DNA of 56,835 nucleotides from Lachnospiraceae bacterium (GCA_900766915.1 CAAFXE010000271.1:1-56835); one strand, 5' to 3'; positions 34,741 through 43,569 are shown, counted from the stretch's first letter. Numbers and translations: made by a program. The notes: generated from the sequence alone by a model not told the origin.

Positions 34741-35763
34741 ATGAAAAGTAAAAAACTGAAAATTGTAGCAGGTATCATGGTGTTAACCATGTTAACAACC
34801 TGTATGATGAGTGGAACCCTGGCAAAATACACTACAGGAGACAGTGCATCAGACAGTGCACGAATTGCAAAATGGGGTGTTCAGGTAGAGGCAAATGGAT
34901 ATTTGTTTGGCAATAGCTATGGAAGTGATAATCAGGTGGTGGCCGCACAAACATTCAATACACTTGCTGTATCTGAAACAGCGAGAGCCAGAGATAACTG
35001 GGTGGCACCGGGCACAAAAAATGATAACGGATTTAGTTTTTCCATTACGGGAGAGCCGGAGGTGTCTGGAAATGTAATTGCAACAATCTCCTACGAAAAT
35101 ATATATTTATCAAATGGAAAATATGGATTTTTAAAAAGAGAAACAGAAGTTACAAGAGATAATTTTTCAGAGTATGGCTCTCTGTATTTTCTTGAAGGGG
35201 GTATTTACAAAAAGGCTTCATCATATGGCGATTCTATTGACAAAGCATTTTTTACTATAGAGGATTATGTAGAATTAACAGATTTTTACTATCCAATCGA
35301 GTATAGGATGACAGGAACATCGAATACATATAATGCTGATTTTAGTGAAGCCAATAATGGTGACTCATTAAGTAAATTGGTAACTACGCTTACAAGTGAT
35401 TTTGAGAATGTTTTATCAAAAACGCAAGTTGACTGTGGAAAGACAACAAAAACTTTCAAAAGAAATTTTAATGCGAATGAAAATTTAGAAACAGTATTAT
35501 CGTTTGACAATCAAAATATCTCATGGAAATGGGATTTGTGTCAGTCTGAAACAGAATGTCAAGATGATTCAGTGTGTGATTTCTGTAAAGCAGATACTAT
35601 CTTGGCATATTTAATGTTAGGAGAATCATATAATGGAGATGTAGTTAAATCTGTTGATGGAAATAATTATTCATTGGCAAAGGCTGCAGAAGAAGATCAA
35701 CCTAACGACTACAACCTCGAAACTCAATTCGACATCAACCTCACTGTCACTCAGACAGATTAA
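34741..35763 (+). CDS. TasA/camelysin-like secreted protein with SipW-type signal
   Basis: 340 residues. The N-terminus (KKLKIVAGIMVLTMLTTC) is a signal peptide whose end, SGTLAKYT, is the hallmark of exported proteins cleaved by SipW-class signal peptidases. The next stretch, DSARIAKWGVQV, is typical of such substrates, as is the downstream WVAPGT. In Bacillus such proteins (TasA, camelysin) form biofilm fibres. The mature body has four Cys at about 271-283 (CQSETEC, CDFC) that could bind metal. A/T-rich composition. The SipW gene follows 240 bases downstream. Confidence 0.83.
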   Translation: MKSKKLKIVAGIMVLTMLTTCMMSGTLAKYTTGDSASDSARIAKWGVQVEANGYLFGNSYGSDNQVVAAQTFNTLAVSETARARDNWVAPGTKNDNGFSFSITGEPEVSGNVIATISYENIYLSNGKYGFLKRETEVTRDNFSEYGSLYFLEGGIYKKASSYGDSIDKAFFTIEDYVELTDFYYPIEYRMTGTSNTYNADFSEANNGDSLSKLVTTLTSDFENVLSKTQVDCGKTTKTFKRNFNANENLETVLSFDNQNISWKWDLCQSETECQDDSVCDFCKADTILAYLMLGESYNGDVVKSVDGNNYSLAKAAEEDQPNDYNLETQFDINLTVTQTD

Positions 35764-36003
35764 TCCCCAAAACGAAAACAATGAAATACAGTAACTGTTA
35801 GAGCAAACCTCCCAGGCAATTTACAACTGGAAGGTAAGAAAAATTAAAACAGTGAAGGTTATAAGAAGCCATAAAACTGTTATGCATGATAAACTGCTGC
35901 CTGCGTGGCAAGGCAGCAGATTTACTTAGTCTAATAACCGATGCAGTAATTGACTTGGAACAGTTACAAAATACAGAAGAATAACAATCTTTGAAGGAGC
36001 ATT
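35764..36003 (+). other. Gap between SipW substrate and SipW genes
   Basis: No gene. It holds a CTGCTGCC/GGCAGCAG hairpin (35894-35901 with 35912-35919, ten-base loop, weak T-run), likely a terminator or processing hairpin that would lower peptidase expression relative to its substrate. TTGGAACAGTTACAAAATAC at 35956-35975 belongs to the dispersed repeat group. Confidence 0.5.
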
Positions 36004-37374
36004 ATGAACGAGAAGTTGTGGAAAAAACGGAATGTGAAAAGGATAGGCATCATGGTGTGTTTGCTGGTTCTGCTCATGTGTAATGTAGTTGGAGAAAATC
36101 GCAGGAATCTGACTTTTAAAATGCAGGAAAGACAGATGCCTGTGTTGGCAAAAGGGAACGAGGAGAGAAAACCGGGGATGCTTTTGATTGAGGATCAAAA
36201 CGGCATTTGGACGGGACAAACCTCTGTAGATATTTTTGCGCAGTCCTATAAGGGCATCATAGAAGCGGGTTTGGAGGATCAGTTTACCGTAGAAAATGAT
36301 GGAACAGACCGAAGAAAACTGATTGCTCCGGGCACAGGAAAAAGCTATCAGTTTCAGATTACAAATTGCGGGGAGACAGACATGAACTATGCGGTTTCCT
36401 TTCGGGAAGAAAATACCTGTGAGAACCCGCCAGTGCAGGTGAGGATGAAATGTGGAGACAATTATTTTTTAGGTGGAGAAACGGAATGGGAATCCATAGA
36501 GATGATCAATGAGGCCGTTCATGAAGGGGTTCTTAAGGAAAACAGCAGTGTGAAATATACATTAGAATGGCAATGGATATTTGAAAAAGATGATGCGTAT
36601 GATACCTTTTTGGGAAATGAGGCAGCAGAGAAGCTGCTGGAGCAAACAATACGCATTGATGTCCGGGGCGAGGAGAAGGAAGGTGAAGTGGTAAGTGGCC
36701 CACAAGGTACAGTGGACGGTGAGAAGCATCAGAAAGAGATTCCTTATATGAAAGTAAAAACAGGAGATGAAAGTAAAATATTACTCTGGGTTTTAGCCTG
36801 CATTATGGCGGCAATGGCAACGGCGGTACTCATATTTATGCGTTTTGGAAAAAAGGAACTGCTCTGTAAGATTGCCGGGACAATGGGAAAGCTGACGTTG
36901 CTTCTTTTCATGATTGCGGTCATCATTTGTAATCTGTACTTTCTCGTGGAAAAATTGGTATATAAAGAAAACCATCCTTCCATCTTCGGTTATTCCATAG
37001 CAGTGGTTGTCTCGGGAAGCATGGCGGATGCCATCAATATAGATGATCTCGTTGTGATCCATCAGGACGATCATTATGATATGGGGGATATTATTACCTA
37101 TGAAAGTGGAAAAAGTCTCGTAACACATCGCATCGTGGGGAAAACGACGGAAGGATTTCAAACCAGAGGGGATGCCAATAATATCGCAGACATTGATCCG
37201 GTAAAAGAAGATCAGATTTTGGGAAAAGTTGTGAAAGTAGTTCCCGGGGTTGGAAAAGTCCTGTATTTCTTTCAGAGTCCCTTTGGTTTGCCGGGAAGTA
37301 TGGGACGTTATAGTACAGGAATACACTATACAGATCATGCCGGCATTTCGACATTGGAAATTCCTGATTTATAA
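36004..37374 (+). CDS. SipW-type signal peptidase fused to an extracytoplasmic domain
   Basis: 456 residues against about 190 for ordinary SipW. Residues 1-30 hold a signal anchor. About 55-230 form an external domain with IAPGTGKSYQFQITNCGE, a pattern typical of TasA-like substrate proteins. Two membrane helices follow (about 259-280 and 296-316), then the peptidase: VVVSGSMADAI with the catalytic Ser339, SLVTHRIVG with His375 (Ser/His type, as in SipW and eukaryotic signal peptidases), and RGDANNIADIDPV. Ribosome site AAGGAG. It probably processes the neighbouring secreted protein; the extra domain may hold substrates or be part of the assembled surface structure. Confidence 0.85.
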   Translation: MNEKLWKKRNVKRIGIMVCLLVLLMCNVVGENRRNLTFKMQERQMPVLAKGNEERKPGMLLIEDQNGIWTGQTSVDIFAQSYKGIIEAGLEDQFTVENDGTDRRKLIAPGTGKSYQFQITNCGETDMNYAVSFREENTCENPPVQVRMKCGDNYFLGGETEWESIEMINEAVHEGVLKENSSVKYTLEWQWIFEKDDAYDTFLGNEAAEKLLEQTIRIDVRGEEKEGEVVSGPQGTVDGEKHQKEIPYMKVKTGDESKILLWVLACIMAAMATAVLIFMRFGKKELLCKIAGTMGKLTLLLFMIAVIICNLYFLVEKLVYKENHPSIFGYSIAVVVSGSMADAINIDDLVVIHQDDHYDMGDIITYESGKSLVTHRIVGKTTEGFQTRGDANNIADIDPVKEDQILGKVVKVVPGVGKVLYFFQSPFGLPGSMGRYSTGIHYTDHAGISTLEIPDL

Positions 37375-37419
37375 AAATAAGTTAAAAGAATTCATAAGAA
37401 AATAGAAATTCTGGATATC

Positions 37420-37448
37420 TTGTCAAATCATATTCCCTGCTTTATAAT
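37420..37448 (+). promoter_or_regulatory. Promoter of purC
   Basis: TTGTCA at 37420-37425, 17-base spacer, TATAAT at 37443-37448. It implies an untranslated leader of about 200 bases before the purC start at 37656. Confidence 0.72.
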
Positions 37449-37454
37449 TGAAAA

Positions 37455-37607
37455 CGTATCTGTTCAGTACCTTCCAGATACGAGCAAAAATCCATATAAA
37501 ATTTGCTTCGCAAATGGATTTTTGCTTGTAAAACTCGGGATTTTCTGGCGAAAACCCTCGCGGAACAGTGATTGCTGAATAGTTACGAAATGTCTTATTG
37601 AAGACAT
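37455..37607 (+). promoter_or_regulatory. Structured leader of purC with a reversed dispersed repeat
   Basis: In order: a reversed core repeat (37455-37482) whose CGTATC and GATACG ends are complementary; a large hairpin with outer arms GCAAAAATCCAT (37484-37495) and ATGGATTTTTGC and an inner TTTGC/GCAAA stem with a TTC loop (37502-37525), bulged by six bases; then ATGTCTT/AAGACAT at 37590-37607. It may control purC by RNA folding or stem from repeat insertion. I do not recognise a purine or other known riboswitch. Confidence 0.5.
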
Positions 37608-37655
37608 CAGGAATAAGAGTAAAAGTGATATTGGTAAAACCAGGAGGTATGGTTC

Positions 37656-38342
37656 ATGGAAAAAAAACTTGTATACACAGGTAAAACAAAAAATGTTTAT
37701 GCACTTGATAACGGCAACTATCTTTTAAAATTTAAAGATGATTGCACAGGAAAAGACGGTGTGTTTGATCCGGGCGAAAATTCAGTTGGTCTGACAATCG
37801 ATGGTGTAGGCGATGTAAACCTTCGTATGTCTATCTACTTCTTTGAAAAAATCAATGCAGCAGGTATTAAGACACATTATGTAAGTGCTAACATGGAAGA
37901 TACAACTATGGAAGTACTTCCGGGAAAAGTTTTCGGACATGGTCTTGAAGTAATCTGCCGTCATAAAGCAGTTGGAAGCTTCTTCCGCCGTTATGGTGAA
38001 TACATCGAAGAAGGTGCAGATCTTCCGGCATATGTTGAAACAACCTTCAAAAACGATGCTTTAGGCGATCCGCTTGTAACAAAAGATGGTCTTGTAGCAC
38101 TTGGTGTTATGACTGAAGAACAGTATGATGACATCAAAGATATGACACAGAAGATCACTCAGATCGTAGCAGATGACCTGAAAGAGAAAGGAATGGTATT
38201 ATACGATATCAAATTTGAATTCGGTTATGATGCAGAAGGTAAGGTTATGCTGATCGATGAAGTTGCTTCAGGAAACATGCGTGTTTATAAAGATGGAAAA
38301 TACATTGATCCAATGACATTATCCAAACTGTTCTTTGCATAA
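37656..38342 (+). CDS. purC: SAICAR synthetase
   Basis: 228 residues. Joins aspartate to CAIR in purine synthesis (phosphoribosylaminoimidazole-succinocarboxamide synthase). Family signatures: YTGKTKNVYALDNGNYLLKF at the N-terminus, CRHKAVGSFFRRYG, and YDIKFEFGYD near the C-terminus. The segment usually written DEITPDSSR is EVASGNMRVY here, a variant that leaves the fold recognisable. Ribosome site GGAGG. It stands alone, without other pur genes, behind its own promoter and leader. Confidence 0.88.
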   Translation: MEKKLVYTGKTKNVYALDNGNYLLKFKDDCTGKDGVFDPGENSVGLTIDGVGDVNLRMSIYFFEKINAAGIKTHYVSANMEDTTMEVLPGKVFGHGLEVICRHKAVGSFFRRYGEYIEEGADLPAYVETTFKNDALGDPLVTKDGLVALGVMTEEQYDDIKDMTQKITQIVADDLKEKGMVLYDIKFEFGYDAEGKVMLIDEVASGNMRVYKDGKYIDPMTLSKLFFA

Positions 38343-38360
38343 GAAATCATAAGAAAATTT

Positions 38361-38395
38361 ACGGGCTGTTGCATTTATGCAGCAGCCCGTTTTCT
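38361..38395. terminator. Two-way terminator between purC and the DUF1576 gene
   Basis: ACGGGCTGTTGC (38361-38372) and GCAGCAGCCCGT (38379-38390) with one wobble and six-base loop; TTTTC follows on the forward strand and an A-rich stretch precedes it, so it can end transcription from both converging genes. Confidence 0.85.
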
Positions 38396-38405
38396 GTACA
38401 TAGAA

Positions 38406-39779
38406 TTATATAGAAGCTTTTGGTTTGCAATAGTACTCCAGACATGGAACCATGATCAGGGCAGTGATTCCCGTTGTAAGACCGCCATTGTAGAGCATCA
38501 GACCACCGTGCATGGAGCTGGTGGAAGTACAAAGAATAGCAGCCATAAAGCCGGCGATGACTCCATAGCGTTTTCCATAACGACCGGCAATGGGACAAAG
38601 ACCGGTGGCAAAGGCCGCGCCATTTAAGTACCCTTGTGTGGACAGTGTCCAGGGGATTTCCAGAATCGAGATGGCACACAGGAAGGATACAAGACAATAC
38701 AGCAGGAAATATCCTATAAAAATCGGCCACACATTGGCGGGATGCTGTCCCTGGGAAGAGAAGGTTAAGGCAGCAAGGATGACTCCCATGGTAGGTCCTG
38801 TAAAGCCTGCGCCGTCAGTAAAGCAAATAACCAGAACAAAATAAGTCAGCACCAGAAGTCCATAAAATCCAATGTTCATCAATGTTCTGGCAGCACCAAA
38901 TTCCGCAAAAAAATCAGCAGTATGCCCGTTGGATTTTAATAATTCCCCGTACCCTTGAAAGCTTCGATCGTTTAAAAGCCATCCTAAAAATATGAATAAC
39001 AGAAACATACACACAAAAAATGTGGGGACAAAGATGCCATAGGAATTGGTGTGGGCTGCATAGGTAACATTAGGTACCGGTGTGGCATGAGGTGCCTCAA
39101 CTCCCAGGGTTTTATACATAAATGCGTAGATAAATAATCCCAGTAAACCAAAGGCGAGACCACCGTTATACAGGTTATAGCCTTTATGAAGCTTTAGAGC
39201 ACCCGGAAGCATTGCCGGGATGGTAAAGCCCAAAAAGATACTGAAGATAACAACAAAAAGAAAGCCAAGGATACTGATCTGGATCTCGTAGGCAATGTAA
39301 TAGTTCCATACATGGTACCTGAAAAGCAGCTCACTGATGAAAGGTCCAAAGGCAGTGGCAAACATGGCCATATCCAGATTATATCGGAAGCCGATCTTAA
39401 ATACTTTCGTAAATAAAAGAATACCAAGAACCGGCGGCCACATATTTAGAAAATTCAGACCATAAAAGCAGTGGGCAACGACCAGAAAATATCCTGCCAG
39501 GTAGCTGGGCCTGCACTCGGCCTTCAGAACAATCATTAATATAGAAAAGCTCATACCGCACATGCCAGCATTTAAAAGAGCGGATGCTAAATTCCCCAGC
39601 ATAAAATAATCTGTGATCAGAGGACCGGGCTGGGTCATGATCCGAAAAAAATCAACCCATACGTGTCCCCACAGGTTCAGATAAGCAGTTGCAGCGAAAG
39701 CTGCAATAAAAAAGCTTAGTGAAAAGCCAAAACAGATGGCTTTGATAAACCAGCTGTTCTTTTTTATTTTGTAATCCAT
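38406..39779 (-). CDS. DUF1576 family membrane protein
   Basis: 457 residues with about ten or more hydrophobic helices spread along the chain and short loops, consistent with the DUF1576 membrane family of Clostridia. I see no transporter signature, cofactor site or known catalytic motif, so the function is unknown; the repeated helix pattern (FGLLGLFIYAFMYK, FATAFGPFISELL, TGLCPIAGRYGKRYG) suggests a duplicated transporter-like fold. Ribosome site GGGAG. Its upstream region, shared with spo0A, contains sequences like Spo0A boxes, so it may be sporulation-linked. Confidence 0.72.
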   Translation of the reverse strand: MDYKIKKNSWFIKAICFGFSLSFFIAAFAATAYLNLWGHVWVDFFRIMTQPGPLITDYFMLGNLASALLNAGMCGMSFSILMIVLKAECRPSYLAGYFLVVAHCFYGLNFLNMWPPVLGILLFTKVFKIGFRYNLDMAMFATAFGPFISELLFRYHVWNYYIAYEIQISILGFLFVVIFSIFLGFTIPAMLPGALKLHKGYNLYNGGLAFGLLGLFIYAFMYKTLGVEAPHATPVPNVTYAAHTNSYGIFVPTFFVCMFLLFIFLGWLLNDRSFQGYGELLKSNGHTADFFAEFGAARTLMNIGFYGLLVLTYFVLVICFTDGAGFTGPTMGVILAALTFSSQGQHPANVWPIFIGYFLLYCLVSFLCAISILEIPWTLSTQGYLNGAAFATGLCPIAGRYGKRYGVIAGFMAAILCTSTSSMHGGLMLYNGGLTTGITALIMVPCLEYYCKPKASI

Positions 39780-39818
39780 AGTTCTCCCTCAGATAAGTGT
39801 ATTTTTCATTCGCGTACT

Positions 39819-40055
39819 TTCGACGCAATCGACATTCATCTTTTCTAGTTTATCATAAAGACAGAGGATTGCAATGTATCAAAGCGTTTATTTTAGTAGC
39901 TTTTTTGTATAAAAAGTGATACAATAGGCGCGCACTATCATAAAATCCATGTCGAATCATGTCGGAATTTTTTTGCAAATTTTTGGGAAGAATTGGCAAA
40001 AACGGGGTTTCGACAGCATACTTTTCATGTTTCTTATATCGGGAATACATATAAT
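39819..40055. promoter_or_regulatory. spo0A/DUF1576 divergent control region with 0A-box-like sites
   Basis: The gene-free region 39780-40173 carries several matches or near matches to the Spo0A box TGTCGAA: TGTCGAA at 39950-39956, TGTCGGA at 39960-39966, its complement TTCGACA at 40009-40015, TTCGACG at 39819-39825 and ATCGACA at 39828-39834. A TATAAT at 40050-40055 with a weak -35 fits a forward promoter for spo0A. TTGTAT/ATACAA at 39905-39924 is a perfect inverted repeat. The pattern suggests Spo0A autoregulation and control of the divergent DUF1576 gene. Confidence 0.6.
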
Positions 40056-40090
40056 AGGGATTGAAAGTAGAGACTCAGCAGCCACTATTT

Positions 40091-40117
40091 GGAAGGCACT
40101 GAACAGCTACGAAAAGG
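40091..40117 (+). repeat. Dispersed repeat, copy upstream of spo0A
   Basis: GGAAGGCACTGAACAGCTAC followed by GAAAAGG, 57 bases upstream of the spo0A start. Closest to the copies at 17501 and 15557. Confidence 0.6.
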
Positions 40118-40173
40118 AAATGAGTTCTGCCTGATGAAAGAGAACATAAAAAGTATTAGGAGGAAGATGAAGG

Positions 40174-40962
40174 ATGGCAATTTTGAATGTAGCGATTGCT
40201 GATGATAATGAGAGAATGGTGGAGATATTGGACAATATCGTCAAAAAAGACAGTGACATTCGCATTGTCGGAAAAGCGAATAATGGGGAAGAGGTATATC
40301 ATATGATCAAGGAAAAGGAGCCGGATGTGGTTCTTTTGGATCTGATCATGCCAAAGCTGGATGGTTTGTCAGTCATGGAAAGAATCAACCGTGACCAGAC
40401 CATAAAAAAGCACCCGAAATTCATTGTAATATCAGCAATTGGACAGGAAGGTATTACAGAAGATGCATTTAACCTGGGGGCAATTTACTATATTATGAAA
40501 CCTTTCAACAATGAAATGGTTTTAAACAAAGTAAGGGAGATGAAAAATTCAGCAGAAACAGCGAAACTGAAGCTTACCAGACATCCGGCCGTGGAAAAAT
40601 ACAATTATGAAAACCTGGAAAATGATGTGACAGATATCATTCATGAGGTGGGTGTACCGGCACATATCAAGGGTTACCAGTATTTGAGAGACGCAATTAT
40701 GATGGTCATCAAGGACCCGGATATGTTAAATTCCATTACAAAAATCCTGTACCCAACCATTGCAAAAGAGAATGCAACGACGCCAAGCCGTGTGGAGAGG
40801 GCGATTCGTCATGCCATTGAAGTTGCATGGAGCCGTGGAAATATGGACATCATCAATTCTTTGTTCAGCTACACTGTCAGCACCGGTAAGGGAAAACCGA
40901 CAAATTCAGAATTTATTGCCTTAATTGCAGACAAGATTCGTCTGCAGAACAAATTAAGATGA
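40174..40962 (+). CDS. spo0A: Sporulation master regulator Spo0A
   Basis: 262 residues. Receiver domain (about 1-125) with the acidic pair Asp10/Asp11, the phospho-acceptor Asp56 in LLDLIMP, and the conserved Lys in YIMKPFNN. The C-terminal Spo0A domain (about 150-262) has IIHEVGVPAHIKGYQYLRDA and the recognition helix PSRVERAIRHAIEVAWSRG. Phosphorylated Spo0A binds 0A boxes to start sporulation. Ribosome site AGGAGG. Normally adjacent to spoIVB, but not here. Confidence 0.96.
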   Translation: MAILNVAIADDNERMVEILDNIVKKDSDIRIVGKANNGEEVYHMIKEKEPDVVLLDLIMPKLDGLSVMERINRDQTIKKHPKFIVISAIGQEGITEDAFNLGAIYYIMKPFNNEMVLNKVREMKNSAETAKLKLTRHPAVEKYNYENLENDVTDIIHEVGVPAHIKGYQYLRDAIMMVIKDPDMLNSITKILYPTIAKENATTPSRVERAIRHAIEVAWSRGNMDIINSLFSYTVSTGKGKPTNSEFIALIADKIRLQNKLR

Positions 40963-41051
40963 ACAGCCCCTTCCTTTGGAAAGAGAAATGTGTTAAGATG
41001 GAATGGTATAAACAGCAGTCAGAAACTGTTGGAGCCAGGGGGAAAATACGT

Positions 41052-42500
41052 ATGATAAAAATTCTGTTTGCTGCGTCAGAAGCGGTCCCGTTTATAAAAA
41101 CAGGCGGATTGGCAGATGTTGTTGGAGCATTACCAAAATATTTTGATAAAGAAAAGTATGATGTAAGGATTATGATTCCAAAATATCTTTGCATTCGTCA
41201 GGAGCTTCGTGAAAAGATGAAGTTTGTCGATAAATTCTATGTGAAAATGAACTGGAGAACCCAGTACGTTGGCATTGATACGATGGAATGCGATGGAATT
41301 ACATACTATTTTGTAGATAATGAATACTATTTTGCGGGAATGCATCCTTACGGGGAAATGTACCAGGACAGTGAAAAATTTGCGTATTTTTCAAGGGCAG
41401 TATTGGAATCACTGCCGGTAATCGGCTTTCAGCCGGACATTATTCATTGCCATGACTGGCAGACCGGTCTGATCCCGGTTCATTTAAAAGTTGATTATGC
41501 AAATAACGACTTTTACAAAAATATGAAAACCATAATGACGATCCACAACTTAAAGTTTCAGGGACGTTGGATCATGTCAGAAGTTAAGGATGTGACAGGA
41601 CTTGGAGACGAGTACTTTACATCAGATAAGCTGGAGCTATACGGAGATGCAAGCTTCTTAAAAGGAGGGCTTGTGTATGCAGATGTGCTGACCACTGTCA
41701 GCAAAACCTATGCAGAGGAGATTAAGACACCATATTATGGAGAGGCTTTGGATGGATTATTAAGTGCCAGAGCAGGAGACCTTCGGGGCATCGTAAACGG
41801 AATTGATTATGAAGAATATGATCCAAAGACGGATCCAAAGATCGTATCCAATTACGATGTTTCCGATTTTAGAAAAAACAAGATAAAAAACAAGAGAGAA
41901 TTGCAAAAAGAGCTTGGTCTGGAGCAGGGAGACGGCAAATTCCTGATCGGAATCGTGTCACGTCTTACTGACCAGAAGGGGCTGGATCTGATCGCATATG
42001 TCATGGACGAATTATGCGCAGACGAAAATATAGAACTGGTGGTGTTAGGAACCGGGGAAGAACGTTATGAAAATATGTTCCGCCATTTTGCATGGAAATA
42101 TGAAGGCAGGGTAGCTGCCAATATTTTCTATTCCGATGCACTGTCCCATAAGGTTTATGCGGCTTGTGATGCATTTTTGATGCCTTCCGCATTTGAGCCT
42201 TGCGGGTTAAGCCAGTTAATGAGTTTAAGATACGGAACCATACCGATCGTCCGGGAAACAGGCGGTTTAAAGGATACGGTAGAACCATATAATGAATATG
42301 CAAAGACAGGCACGGGATTCAGCTTCGCAAACTATAATGCCCATGAAATGCTGAAGATCATTCGTTATGCCCACCAGATATTCAAAGACAAAAAGAGAGA
42401 CTGGAATAAGATCGTAGAAAGGGCCATGAGTCAGGACTTTTCCTGGAAGTCATCTGCCGCTAAATACGAAGAAATGTACGACTGGTTAGAAAGTAAATAA
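41052..42500 (+). CDS. glgA: Glycogen synthase (ADP-glucose type)
   Basis: 482 residues, GT5 glycosyltransferase length. Adds glucose from ADP-glucose to glycogen. The donor-binding loop FIKTGGLADVVGALP contains Lys16; HDWQTGLIPVHL follows; the catalytic C-terminal domain has IVSRLTDQKGLDL and the acid motif FEPCGLSQL. The frame extends upstream to 40959, but the homologous start MIKILFAASEAVPF at 41052 is preceded by a GGGGGA site. No glgC or glgD lies nearby. Followed by a strong terminator. Confidence 0.94.
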   Translation: MIKILFAASEAVPFIKTGGLADVVGALPKYFDKEKYDVRIMIPKYLCIRQELREKMKFVDKFYVKMNWRTQYVGIDTMECDGITYYFVDNEYYFAGMHPYGEMYQDSEKFAYFSRAVLESLPVIGFQPDIIHCHDWQTGLIPVHLKVDYANNDFYKNMKTIMTIHNLKFQGRWIMSEVKDVTGLGDEYFTSDKLELYGDASFLKGGLVYADVLTTVSKTYAEEIKTPYYGEALDGLLSARAGDLRGIVNGIDYEEYDPKTDPKIVSNYDVSDFRKNKIKNKRELQKELGLEQGDGKFLIGIVSRLTDQKGLDLIAYVMDELCADENIELVVLGTGEERYENMFRHFAWKYEGRVAANIFYSDALSHKVYAACDAFLMPSAFEPCGLSQLMSLRYGTIPIVRETGGLKDTVEPYNEYAKTGTGFSFANYNAHEMLKIIRYAHQIFKDKKRDWNKIVERAMSQDFSWKSSAAKYEEMYDWLESK

Positions 42501-42510
42501 AATATGATGA

Positions 42511-42543
42511 AAAAGGGAACTGCGGATGCGGTTCCCTTTTTTA
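42511..42543. terminator. Terminator between glgA and the acyltransferase gene
   Basis: AAAAGGGAAC (42511-42520) and GTTCCCTTTT (42531-42540) perfect stem, ten-base loop, T-run on the forward side and A-run before, so usable in both directions. Confidence 0.85.
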
Positions 42544-42576
42544 TCATAGAATCATAAAAATACAAAAGCTAAAAAG

Positions 42577-43569
42577 CTATGAATTTGCATGGTCATTCCT
42601 GTGGAAAGCCGGTACGTTGGCAGAACAGAGATTTGTAAACCATGTAAAAGGCTTCAAAGAGAAGAACCAGGTGAGAAAAACACAGCCTCCCAGTAAAAGT
42701 ACGGTTTCCAAAACAGTGTCTATGTTTTTAAGAACACCGGTGCAGCTTTCCAAAAATTTAAAGGTCAGTCCATGGAACAGGTAAATGGCCATGGTACGGG
42801 TTCCGATATAAGAGATGGAAAGCTTTTTCTCCGTCATCAGGATCAGAAGTGCATATGTCATCAAAAATCCGATGACATACATAAAAATCCGCCATAATAC
42901 ACCCGTTATCATGGTCTGGTGCATGGTTTCATAGCTGTATCTTCCATAAAAGATCAGCATGGTTGTGATCCGTTTCCATCCCATCAGGCACAAAATCAGG
43001 GAGATTGCGGATACAATTACCGCTGCCAGTATTTTCATTTTCTGCGTGCGAAGTCTTGTAATCCTTTCCCGGTCAAGGTAAGTGCCCGCCAGATAGAAAG
43101 GGTAAAAAACAAGGGCTCTTGGAATGGTCAGGAAATTATCCTCCATACCGGAAAAACCAATGAGGATTCCGGCAAAAAGCGCCAGCACAAAATGAAAAGG
43201 AAGCTTTTTGACATAGGGGGTAATGACCCGCCAGAAAAACAGTGCCATGAGGTACCAGAGAGTAAACTTCGGCTTTAAAAGTGCCAGCTGTGTGCTTTTA
43301 TGAAGAACCAGTACATACCAAAGGTAGTAGATTACTTCATAGATAAGATATGGAAGAGCCAGCTTTTTTACTGTCACCAGGAGGGGCATCTCCTTCTTTG
43401 AAAAATAACCGGAAATAAAGATAAATGCCGGCATATGAAAGGATACGATGACCCACTTAAGCAGCAGTAAAAAGGTATTATCAGAAGCACCGGGACCGAC
43501 AAAATGTCCTGCAACTACAAGGAAAATAAGGAAGACCTTGCAGTTGTCGAAAAGATAGTCTCTTGTCAT
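42577..43569 (-). CDS. Acyltransferase 3 family membrane protein
   Basis: 330 residues with about ten membrane helices. It opens RDYLFDNCKVFLIFLVVAGHF, with the His of the family's first motif, and includes FHMPAFIFISGYFSKKEM. These integral membrane enzymes transfer acetyl or similar groups onto cell-surface polysaccharides or other molecules; the acceptor is not evident. Its ATG overlaps the tgt stop (ATGA), so it is made with tgt, an unusual pairing with no obvious functional link. Confidence 0.85.
   Translation of the reverse strand: MTRDYLFDNCKVFLIFLVVAGHFVGPGASDNTFLLLLKWVIVSFHMPAFIFISGYFSKKEMPLLVTVKKLALPYLIYEVIYYLWYVLVLHKSTQLALLKPKFTLWYLMALFFWRVITPYVKKLPFHFVLALFAGILIGFSGMEDNFLTIPRALVFYPFYLAGTYLDRERITRLRTQKMKILAAVIVSAISLILCLMGWKRITTMLIFYGRYSYETMHQTMITGVLWRIFMYVIGFLMTYALLILMTEKKLSISYIGTRTMAIYLFHGLTFKFLESCTGVLKNIDTVLETVLLLGGCVFLTWFFSLKPFTWFTNLCSANVPAFHRNDHANS

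Noticed and set aside
34629..34832. A hydrophobic reverse-strand frame opposite the SipW substrate start
   Set aside because: Hydrophobicity arises from reading the complement of an A-rich signal-peptide region; no ribosome site.
33035..37374. Integrated mobile element with integrase and attachment sites
   Set aside because: No integrase, transposase or relaxase is present, and no direct repeats were seen at the edges; transfer is suggested only by composition and synteny.
37455..37655. Purine riboswitch upstream of purC
   Set aside because: I find none of the conserved junction sequences of purine or PRPP/ppGpp-type riboswitches, only hairpins and a repeat.
39949..40134. A 61-residue forward frame upstream of spo0A
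   Set aside because: It overlaps the 0A-box-like sites, the TATAAT and the dispersed repeat and lacks a ribosome site.
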